Positions 1 through 6,016 of a DNA stretch of 9,751 nucleotides are shown here, in pieces (the stretch's first letter is position 1; every line of letters starts with the position of its first letter). Below the pieces are notes generated by a model. It was not told the DNA's origin and did not search any database. It was given only the letters and a program-made list of their open reading frames with translations. The stretch comes from an uncultured Verrucomicrobiota bacterium (GTDB taxonomy: Bacteria; Verrucomicrobiota; Kiritimatiellia; RFP12; UBA1067). The DNA is taken from contig CALYRV010000072.1 in NCBI GenBank assembly GCA_945483525.1, positions 1-9,751 of the forward strand, read 5' to 3'. Made by a program: the position numbers and the translations under genes.

Positions 1-1
1 G

Positions 2-1078
2 CAGATGGGCAAGAGCTTCCGCAACGAGGTCACGCCGCGCAACTACACGTTCCGCAGCCGCGAGTTCGAGCAGATGGAGCTCGAGTTCTTCATCCGTCCT
101 GATGAGGCGGTGGAGATCCTCCACGGTCATGTGGTGACGCTCGCCGACAATCCCGACATCAACGGTCCCGTGCAGGACGACTGGGGTTGGGAGGTCTGGC
201 ACAAGTACTGGGTCGAGCAGCGTAAGCGTTTCCTCAATGCGGTGGGTCTGCCGACCGAGCATTTCGTCGAGTACTGGCAGAAGCCGGACGAGCTCGCCCA
301 CTACGCCCGCGCGACGGTTGATATCGAATACTCGTTCCCGTTCGGCGTGCAGGAGCTCGAGGGTATCGCCGCGCGCAGCGACTTCGACCTCACGCAGCAT
401 CAGAAGTGGTCCGGCGAGTCGCAGATGTTCTTCGACGATCCGCTGAAGCAGGCGGCGAAGAAGCTCGACGAGGCGGCGCGTAAGGCGTTTATCGCGAAGA
501 CCCAGGCCGAGTGGCTCGACCGCAAGCAGAAGGCTGCGGATGCGAAGGCCGGGAAGTCCGTTCCGTTCACCGACGAGCAGAAGGCGGAGATTGCGGCCGC
601 GGCCGAGAAGTTCTGCCTCAACCTTTTCGACGGCAAGTACATCCCGCACGTCATCGAGCCGTCTGCCGGCGTCGACCGTCTGATGCTCGCGCTTCTCTGC
701 GAGGCGTATGAGGAGCAGAAGCTTACGGACGAGAAGGGCAAGGAGGATGTCCGTACGGTGCTGCATTTCTCCCCGAAGGTCGCCCCGGTCAAGGTGGCGG
801 TCTTCCCGCTCATCAAGAAGGACGAGGCGCAGATGAAGTTCGCGCGCGACCTCTTCACGAAGCTCCAGAAGAAGTTTAACTGTCAGTGGGATGTCTCCGG
901 TGCCATCGGCCGCCGCTATCGCCGTCAGGACGAGGCTGGCACGCCCTGGTGCATCACCGTCGATGCCCAGTCGGTCCAGGATGGCACGTTCACTGTCCGT
1001 GACCGTGATACCATGGAGCAGAAGCGCATGAACTACGGCGAATTCATCGCCATGGTTTACGAGGCCCTTGAATTCTAA
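2..1078 (+). CDS. glyS: Glycine--tRNA ligase (class II, homodimeric type), C-terminal part, 5' truncated
   Basis: This cytoplasmic enzyme charges tRNA-Gly with glycine using ATP. The reading frame is open to the window edge and begins inside class II motif 2 (GKSFRNEVTPR, then FRSREFEQMELEFF), so the N-terminal third is missing and the ATG at position 5 is an internal Met, not the start. Numbering from that Met, ELEGIAARSDFDLTQH (about 117-131) is a conserved active-site segment, motif 3 is IEPSAGVDRLMLALL (217-231), and the anticodon-binding domain covers about 255-357, with YRRQDEAGTPW and TVRDRDTMEQ typical of the family. Two stretches are longer than in the bacterial GlyRS sequences I know: about residues 38-62, and a Lys/Ala/Glu-rich segment at about 146-209 between the FDLTQH and IEPSAGVDR motifs. 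The alpha2 type is certain from the motifs; it is not the alpha2beta2 glyQ/glyS type. The symbol follows usual practice for this form. Confidence 0.96.
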   Translation, partial: QMGKSFRNEVTPRNYTFRSREFEQMELEFFIRPDEAVEILHGHVVTLADNPDINGPVQDDWGWEVWHKYWVEQRKRFLNAVGLPTEHFVEYWQKPDELAHYARATVDIEYSFPFGVQELEGIAARSDFDLTQHQKWSGESQMFFDDPLKQAAKKLDEAARKAFIAKTQAEWLDRKQKAADAKAGKSVPFTDEQKAEIAAAAEKFCLNLFDGKYIPHVIEPSAGVDRLMLALLCEAYEEQKLTDEKGKEDVRTVLHFSPKVAPVKVAVFPLIKKDEAQMKFARDLFTKLQKKFNCQWDVSGAIGRRYRRQDEAGTPWCITVDAQSVQDGTFTVRDRDTMEQKRMNYGEFIAMVYEALEF

Positions 1079-1093
1079 TCTAAACCACCAGCG

Positions 1094-1100
1094 AAAGGAA
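1094..1100 (+). promoter_or_regulatory. Ribosome binding site of the repeat protein gene
   Basis: AAAGGAA lies eight bases before the ATG at 1109, in the 30-base gap after the GlyRS stop. It supports this start, which also begins directly with a signal peptide. Confidence 0.7.
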
Positions 1101-1108
1101 TAAATCAG

Positions 1109-1834
1109 ATGAAGAAACTCCTCATGGCCGCCGCGCTTGTCGCGCTTGTCGGAAACGTCTTCGCGGAAGACGATATTAATGAAGAGCGTTGGGCTACTCC
1201 CATCGAAATCAATCTCGTCTCTCCTTTAGGGCTTCCTTGGGCCGAGCGTAACGTCTACGGTGTCCGTGCCAACATCCTTTACGGACAGTCGCTTGATACG
1301 TTCGGCCTCGACTTCGGTCTTGTCGGCGCCAACCGCGGCAATTGCTACGGGCTCCAGCTCAACTGCTTCAATTTCATCGACGGCTTCTTCCGTGGTGTCG
1401 AAATCGCTCCTATCGGCAGCTTCACCACGAAGATCACGTACGGGCTTCAGATCGCGGGTATCGTCAACTGGGGTCTGGATGACGGCGCCGGTGTCGAGCT
1501 CGGCTGCTTCAACTTCTCTGGTGCCTATACCGGTATCCAGGCTGGCCTGATCAACTGGGATGCGGGTCTCAATACCGGCCTTGCACTCGGCGCGATCAAC
1601 GTCGGCACCGCCGATTTCGAGGGCGGATCGGTCGGTTTCGTGAACTACTGCAAGGGTAATCTCGGCGGTTGCCAGATCGGCGTGTTCAATATGGTGTTCG
1701 GGCATTCGAACGGACTCCAGGTCGGTCTCTTCAACGCTTCCGACGACCACGCCGGTGCGCAGATCGGTCTTCTGAACCTCAACGCCAACGGAGCCCTTCC
1801 GATTATGGCGGTGATCAACGTCAATTTCCGTTAA
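1109..1834 (+). CDS. Exported surface-repeat protein (LA_2272-like 15-residue repeats)
   Basis: This 241-residue protein has a clear signal peptide: MKK, a hydrophobic stretch, then cleavage probably after NVFA at residue 19. From about residue 81 it consists of short repeats of the form G-x-[QE]-[LIV]-x-[GC]-[LIVF]-x-N. They begin near residues 81, 96, 112, 128, 142, 157, 172, 187, 202 and 216, a period of 15 plus or minus 1, and end in a degenerate copy at about 229-237. Examples are GIQAGLIN, GCQIGVFN, GLQVGLFN and GAQIGLLN. The pattern resembles the repeats annotated elsewhere as LA_2272-type surface repeats; I know no biochemical function for these. The regular alternation suggests beta-strands forming a solenoid or an outer-membrane barrel, and the chain ends in NVNFR. 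It sits between GlyRS and citrate synthase, with the next start only six bases after its stop. The exported repeat architecture is seen directly; surface location and family name are inference. Confidence 0.85.
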   Translation: MKKLLMAAALVALVGNVFAEDDINEERWATPIEINLVSPLGLPWAERNVYGVRANILYGQSLDTFGLDFGLVGANRGNCYGLQLNCFNFIDGFFRGVEIAPIGSFTTKITYGLQIAGIVNWGLDDGAGVELGCFNFSGAYTGIQAGLINWDAGLNTGLALGAINVGTADFEGGSVGFVNYCKGNLGGCQIGVFNMVFGHSNGLQVGLFNASDDHAGAQIGLLNLNANGALPIMAVINVNFR

Positions 1835-1840
1835 GCGCCA

Positions 1841-3193
1841 ATGCTAGAGAAGAAGTGGCTTAAGAAGAAGGCGCAGACCGTGCGCGAGGTCGACTATATC
1901 GACCCCGCGCTCTACCGTAAATACGGGGTTAAGCGCGGTCTTCGCAACGATAACGGTACCGGTGTGCTGGTCGGGCTCACGAACATCGGCAACGTCCATG
2001 GCTACGTCATGGACGAAGGCGAGAAGCGAGCGATTCCAGGCGAGCTCTATTATCGCGGCATTAACGTCAAAGATATCGTCAAGGCCGACAAGCGTGAGCA
2101 TCGTTTCGGTTACGAAGAGACGGCTTATCTGCTGCTGTTCGGAGAGCTGCCGACTATGAAGGAGCTTGCGGACTGGAAGAACAAGATCGGCTCCTATCGC
2201 AAGCTTTCGGAATCGTTCCGTGATACCGCGGTGATGAAGCATCCGCCGAAAGACCTGATGAACGCGCTCGCGCGTTCAGTTCTCTTCGCGTATGCGTTCG
2301 ATCCTGACGGCAATCCCGACGAGATCTCGATCGAGAAGTGCCTTGAGCAGTCCGTCGATCTTATCGGTTCCATTCCGACGATCGTCGCTTACGCCTATCA
2401 AGCCAAGGCGCATTATCACGATGGCAAGTCGCTGATGATCCGTAATCCCGATCCCGAGAAGTCTACGGCCGAGAACATTCTGTTGCTGACCCGTGAGGAC
2501 GGCAAGTACTCGCGTCTCGAGGCCGAGACTCTGGATCTCGCTTTGATTCTTCACGCCGAACACGGCGGCGGCAACAACTCCTCCTTCACGACGCATGTCG
2601 TCACCTCCTCGCATTCCGATATCTATTCGTCGGTTGCGGCCTCAATCCTTTCGCTCAAGGGGTCGCGTCATGGCGGTGCAAATCTGCGGGTGATGAAGCA
2701 GATGGAGGAGATCATGTGGAACGTGAAGGACTGGTCGAATCCGGAAAACGTGAAGAAGTACCTTGAGCGCATCGCCGACAAGAAGGCCGGGGATCGTTCG
2801 GGGCTTATCTACGGCCTCGGTCACGCCGTCTACACCATCTCCGATCCGCGTGCGCAGCTGCTCAAGGAAAAGGCTCGCGTGCTGGCCAAGGAGAAGGGTC
2901 GTGAAGAGCAGATGAAGCTCTTCGAGATGATCGAGGATTACGGTCCGGCGATCATCAAGGCTCATCATCCTCGGGCTGAGGATGTCTGCGCCAACGTTGA
3001 CCTCTACTCCGGATTCGTCTATGACATGCTGGGGATTCCGAAGGATCTCTATACGCCGTTGTTCGCAGTGGCGCGTTGCGTTTCGTGGTGCGCTCACCGT
3101 ATGGAAGAGCTCGTTAACGCGGGTCCGATCATTCGTCCCGCCTACAAGCCGATCTTCCATCCGAAGGCATACGTTCGGATTTCGGATCGATAA
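1841..3193 (+). CDS. gltA: Citrate synthase
   Basis: This enzyme condenses acetyl-CoA with oxaloacetate to citrate, the entry step of the TCA cycle or of a partial oxidative branch feeding 2-oxoglutarate and glutamate. The 450-residue protein carries the family motifs in order: HAEHGGGN (238-245), GSRHGGAN (274-281), GLGHAVYTISDPR (325-337) and NVDLYSG (385-391). By alignment with pig citrate synthase, the catalytic triad is His277, His328 and Asp387. The N-terminal region, with KYGVKRGLRNDNGTGVLVGL and IPGELYYRG, and the overall length match the longer citrate synthases of Bacteroidota and PVC-type bacteria rather than the E. coli form. The ATG at 1841 is six bases after the preceding stop and has no evident Shine-Dalgarno sequence, so translation may depend on reinitiation after the upstream gene. 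A 2-methylcitrate synthase role cannot be excluded from sequence, but no propionate genes are nearby. Confidence 0.93.
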   Translation: MLEKKWLKKKAQTVREVDYIDPALYRKYGVKRGLRNDNGTGVLVGLTNIGNVHGYVMDEGEKRAIPGELYYRGINVKDIVKADKREHRFGYEETAYLLLFGELPTMKELADWKNKIGSYRKLSESFRDTAVMKHPPKDLMNALARSVLFAYAFDPDGNPDEISIEKCLEQSVDLIGSIPTIVAYAYQAKAHYHDGKSLMIRNPDPEKSTAENILLLTREDGKYSRLEAETLDLALILHAEHGGGNNSSFTTHVVTSSHSDIYSSVAASILSLKGSRHGGANLRVMKQMEEIMWNVKDWSNPENVKKYLERIADKKAGDRSGLIYGLGHAVYTISDPRAQLLKEKARVLAKEKGREEQMKLFEMIEDYGPAIIKAHHPRAEDVCANVDLYSGFVYDMLGIPKDLYTPLFAVARCVSWCAHRMEELVNAGPIIRPAYKPIFHPKAYVRISDR

Positions 3194-3199
3194 GGAGAA
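3192..3199 (+). promoter_or_regulatory. Shine-Dalgarno site of the auxiliary lipoprotein gene
   Basis: AAGGAGAA overlaps the stop codon of citrate synthase and lies six bases before the ATG at 3206. It is one of the strongest ribosome binding sites in the window and marks the start of the MCE operon reading block. Confidence 0.75.
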
Positions 3200-3205
3200 T
3201 TCATA

Positions 3206-3667
3206 ATGAAGTTCGCACCGCTGGTCTCGCTCGTGTTTTTCGCCGGATGTTTTTCGTCGGCTCCGAAACCTCCGGTCGCCTGGAATCTCGATGCGGATAC
3301 CGCGCTGGCGGTTTCGTCCGTGACGGTTAACTCGCCGTATGACGGTACCCGCTTTGCGGTGTTGCGTCCAGACGGATCGGTTGCGTTTGATTCGTTCAAC
3401 GTCTTCTCTGCTCGCCCGGTGTCGTTGGTTCGGGCTGCGGTGCTCAATGATCCTGACGGACCCGAACTCGTCGTCCGCCGGCTAGCGCTGGACTGCCGTC
3501 AGGATGGCGAACGGAAGGCGCTTGTGGAACTTCAGCTCCGTACGTCGCGATCGTCTCTGGGTCGATCAGAGGCGTCGGTATCGGCTGCCGACGGCGATTA
3601 TTCCAAGGCGTTTTCCGCCGCATTCGCGGCGGCGGCGTCAAAGCTCGTCTCCAGGGATCGGCGCTGA
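3206..3667 (+). CDS. ABC-type transport auxiliary lipoprotein (PqiC/YmbA-like) of the MCE system
   Basis: This is a small predicted lipoprotein of 153 residues. A short hydrophobic leader ends in a lipobox, FAGC, with Cys15 as the expected lipidated residue; the Phe at -3 is a mild departure from the usual Leu. The mature part has WNLDA followed by a stretch ending VAFDSFNVFSARP (about 59-71), which resembles the region around the 'F-N-x-W-x-x-P' segment of the ABC_trans_aux family (PF03886: PqiC/YmbA and alphaproteobacterial MCE partners). The C-terminal part is an Ala-rich helix. The family is usually nearer 190 residues, so this is a short member. Its stop shares one base with the permease start (TGATG at 3665-3669), which ties it to the MCE operon. 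Known relatives are outer-membrane lipoproteins that work with MCE proteins. The lipoprotein and operon assignment is strong; the family call is moderate because similarity is limited. Confidence 0.72.
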   Translation: MKFAPLVSLVFFAGCFSSAPKPPVAWNLDADTALAVSSVTVNSPYDGTRFAVLRPDGSVAFDSFNVFSARPVSLVRAAVLNDPDGPELVVRRLALDCRQDGERKALVELQLRTSRSSLGRSEASVSAADGDYSKAFSAAFAAAASKLVSRDRR

Positions 3668-4479
3668 TGGGTCCGTTCGAAGCGATCGGTCGCGCGACTT
3701 CCGAACGCCTTGCGTCCTTCTGGGCGTCGATGGTTTTCTTGGGCGAGACGGTGGTCGAGGCGCTTGTCTTGCCGTTTCATCCGCGGCGGTTTCGTATTGG
3801 GGATGCGTTATTGGCGTTCGAACGTGCTGCCTATGGTGGCATCCCGATCTCCATCGGCATCGGGTTTCTGCTGGGGGTCATCCTTGCTTTTCAGTCCGCC
3901 GCCGCGCTCAAGATGTTCGGAGTGGAGGTGTTCGTGGCGGATCTCCTGGCAATCACGATGTTTCAGGAGCTCGGTCCTATAATCACCGCGATCATTCTCG
4001 CCGGACGCTCGGGTAGCGCTTTCGCCGCTGAAATCGGCACGATGAAGGTGAATGAGGAGCTTGATGCGTTGACCACGATGGGGCTTCCGCCGGTCCGGTT
4101 CCTTGTGCTGCCGCGTGTCGTTGCCGCCGTGTGCGCGATGCCGATACTCACCATCTTTGCAGAACTAGCCGGTCTCATCGGCGGCGCAATCGTACTGGAG
4201 ATCATGAATGTCCCGAACCAGGTGTATTGGCGTCATGTTGTATCCTCTACGACTGCCTTTGCGATTCTTTACGGTCTCGCAAAGGGGGCTCTTTTCGGAT
4301 TCCTCGTGTCGCTGATCGGATGTTCGTGCGGCATGCGGACGCGGTCGACGTCTGATGGCGTCGGTGTTGCGGCGACCAGCGCAGTGGTCGGAGGCATTAT
4401 CGCTATTGCCGTTACGGACGGGCTTCTGGCGGTGATAACCTATGCATGGGACATCGGAATGCAGATCGGGGCGAGATAG
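3667..4479 (+). CDS. mlaE: MlaE-family ABC transporter permease (MCE phospholipid transport)
   Basis: This is the inner-membrane permease of an MCE-type lipid ABC transporter, 270 residues long, close to the family norm. The MlaE signature is clear: FQELGPIITAIILAGRSGSA at about 99-118, followed by FAAEIGTMKVNEELDAL (119-135) and LVLPRV (146-151). Hydrophobic segments at about 56-80, 90-112, 146-177, 195-219 and 235-260 form the membrane core, and the N-terminal 40 residues look like the amphipathic interface helix of MlaE. AGGGA at 3653-3657 sits nine bases before the ATG, which overlaps the upstream stop. The permease is followed with no gap by the ATPase gene and then the MCE protein, so it should be the membrane subunit of that complex. 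The substrate is presumably phospholipid; the direction of transport cannot be read from sequence. Confidence 0.94.
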   Translation: MGPFEAIGRATSERLASFWASMVFLGETVVEALVLPFHPRRFRIGDALLAFERAAYGGIPISIGIGFLLGVILAFQSAAALKMFGVEVFVADLLAITMFQELGPIITAIILAGRSGSAFAAEIGTMKVNEELDALTTMGLPPVRFLVLPRVVAAVCAMPILTIFAELAGLIGGAIVLEIMNVPNQVYWRHVVSSTTAFAILYGLAKGALFGFLVSLIGCSCGMRTRSTSDGVGVAATSAVVGGIIAIAVTDGLLAVITYAWDIGMQIGAR

Positions 4480-5226
4480 GTGAAGGTGAGCGAGAACATC
4501 ATAGAAGTGGAGCACGTTACCGCCGGTTATCCCGACGCGGTGATTCTTGATGATGTCTCCTTTTCCGTGAAAAAGGGAGAGATCTTCATTTTGCTAGGAG
4601 GCTCAGGATGTGGCAAGTCCACTATCATGAAGCATATGATCGGTCTCAATCCCGTACTCGGAGGCCGGCTGACTGTGTGCGGATTGGAATGGTCGATGAA
4701 GACTCGTGATGAGCTTTATCGTAAGATCGGCGTGATGTACCAGTCCGGGGCGCTCTTTGGATCGATGACATGTCTTGAGAACGTGATGCTTCCGCTTGAT
4801 GAATTTACCAAGATGAAGCGCCGCGATCGTATCGCCAAGGCGATGTCCCTGCTTGATGACGTGGAGCTTGCCGACGCTGCGGACAAGATGCCGAATGAAA
4901 TTTCTGGCGGCATGAAGAAACGCGTCGCAATCGCGCGCGCAATGGCGCTTGATCCAGCCGTCGTTTTCCTTGATGAGCCGTCTGCCGGTCTCGATCCGAT
5001 CACGTCTTCGGCGCTCGATGATCTGATCTTGAAGTTTAAGCGCGAAAGGCAGATGACTTTCGTGGTCGTCACCCATGAGTTGCCGAGCATCTTCAAAATC
5101 GCAGACAGAGCCGCGATGTTTGATAAGGCGCGGAAGGCGATGATCGCCATCGGAGATCCGCGGGAGCTCATGGAAAAGAGCGAGGATCCGTTTGTACGCA
5201 GGTTTTTCAGGAGAGGAGAGGAATAA
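4480..5226 (+). CDS. mlaF: MlaF-family ABC transporter ATP-binding protein
   Basis: This is the cytoplasmic ATPase that drives the MlaE-type permease; 248 residues. All nucleotide-binding motifs are present: Walker A GGSGCGKST (40-48), Q-loop Gln88 in MYQSGALF, signature SGGMKKR (142-148; the SGGM form is typical of MlaF), Walker B VVFLDEP (161-167), D-loop SAGLD (168-172) and switch His199 in VTHE. The C-terminal tail DPFVRRFF resembles the MlaF tail that ends near the dimer interface. The start is GTG at 4480, directly after the permease TAG; a second GTG at 4486 would remove two residues. No strong Shine-Dalgarno is seen beyond a GGGGCGAG stretch at 4468-4475, so coupling to permease translation is likely. 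Confidence 0.95.
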   Translation: MKVSENIIEVEHVTAGYPDAVILDDVSFSVKKGEIFILLGGSGCGKSTIMKHMIGLNPVLGGRLTVCGLEWSMKTRDELYRKIGVMYQSGALFGSMTCLENVMLPLDEFTKMKRRDRIAKAMSLLDDVELADAADKMPNEISGGMKKRVAIARAMALDPAVVFLDEPSAGLDPITSSALDDLILKFKRERQMTFVVVTHELPSIFKIADRAAMFDKARKAMIAIGDPRELMEKSEDPFVRRFFRRGEE

Positions 5227-6008
5227 TGGCCAAAGATAACCACGCCAATCTCGGACGCGTTGGATTCACCGTATTCATCGGTGCGATTGCAATCGCGATT
5301 GCCCTTATCTACATAGCCGGTATTGGCGACAAGGCGAACGAATTTCTTATCGAGACCTACTATGACTATCCGGTGAGCGGGCTTTCTGTCGGCAGTGCCG
5401 TTAATTTCCGAGGCGTCAAGATCGGAGAGGTCCGTGAGATCAGCTTCGCCAGTGCAATCTATGATGAAGACGAGATTACGCCCGAAGATTATCAACGCAT
5501 CATCATAGTTATGGCTCTTGACTGCCGCAAGCTTGACGTCGATTCAACCGAGAACATGCGGCGGATATCCGGACGTTACAGCGTGGCTGGCCTCCGGGCG
5601 ACTATCGCCTCGAATGCGGTTACCGGAATGTCGCGTATCGAGTTCAACATCCCCGATGATCCTGTCCCTCCGGCGAAACTGGCTTGGAAGCCGCGTTATT
5701 ATCAGATCCCTCCGCAACCGTCGCTGATGGAGAATCTCTCCTCGTCGTTGGCGAATGCGCTGCACCAGTTCAACAAAACCGATTTCAAGTCCGTCTGGAG
5801 CAATATCTCTGCTGTTGCGGAATCCTCGGCCCAGGTGACGAAAGAGGTCAGTGAATTTATCCGTACCGAAAAGGTCGGTATGTCGATAATCGTCCGTAAT
5901 ATCCAGGAGGCATCCGACTCCGTCGATGAACTCGCCGAGACCTTGAAGAACAATCCTTCGCTCCTGCTCCGCAAGAACGATCCCGAACCGCTTTCCGAAA
6001 CGAAATGA
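5226..6008 (+). CDS. mlaD: MlaD-type MCE domain protein (lipid-transport substrate-binding subunit)
   Basis: This is a membrane-anchored periplasmic subunit that would form the ring through which lipid passes to or from the MlaE/MlaF transporter. The 260-residue protein has one N-terminal membrane helix (about 11-32) and a single MCE domain (about 42-143), with VSGLSVGSAVNFRGVKIGEV (50-69) and the closing VTGMSRIEF (132-140). Residues 166-245 are mostly helical and may form the C-terminal coil that lines the central pore or stalk. The segment NNPSLLLR (242-249) is common near the end of MCE proteins. It is longer than E. coli MlaD (about 183 residues) because of this C-terminal part. The ATG shares one base with the ATPase stop (TAATG) and follows a strong polypurine ribosome binding stretch at about 5209-5222. 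Confidence 0.93.
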   Translation: MAKDNHANLGRVGFTVFIGAIAIAIALIYIAGIGDKANEFLIETYYDYPVSGLSVGSAVNFRGVKIGEVREISFASAIYDEDEITPEDYQRIIIVMALDCRKLDVDSTENMRRISGRYSVAGLRATIASNAVTGMSRIEFNIPDDPVPPAKLAWKPRYYQIPPQPSLMENLSSSLANALHQFNKTDFKSVWSNISAVAESSAQVTKEVSEFIRTEKVGMSIIVRNIQEASDSVDELAETLKNNPSLLLRKNDPEPLSETK

Positions 6009-6010
6009 GG
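6007..6010 (+). promoter_or_regulatory. Shine-Dalgarno site deciding the mannosidase start
   Basis: GAGG is six bases before the ATG at 6017. No purine-rich site precedes the earlier in-frame ATG at 6005, so 6017 is the better start. It also puts the signal peptide at the very N-terminus. Confidence 0.55.
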
Positions 6011-6016
6011 TCAAAT

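Noticed and set aside
1056..1084. Possible promoter TTTACG, 17-base spacer, TCTAAA before the repeat protein
   Set aside because: Only four of six bases match in each box, which is expected by chance; not supported enough to annotate, though a start here is not excluded.
1260..1750. Overlapping open frames on both strands within the repeat protein gene
   Set aside because: The 45-base repeat period keeps alternative frames open and makes their translations look repetitive. The frame with signal peptide and ribosome site is the real one.
2966..2984. Perfect 7-bp inverted repeat CATCCTC/GAGGATG with a 5-base loop
   Set aside because: It lies in the middle of the citrate synthase coding region and no T-run follows, so it is not a terminator. 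It is most likely chance within constrained codons.
4716..5495. A 259-codon minus-strand open frame across mlaF and mlaD
   Set aside because: It is Ser/Arg/Ile-rich without domains and opposite two well-supported genes.
6005..6016. Earlier in-frame ATG for the mannosidase overlapping the mlaD stop
   Set aside because: No ribosome binding site precedes it, and it adds MRSN before an already complete signal peptide. Coupled initiation there remains possible.
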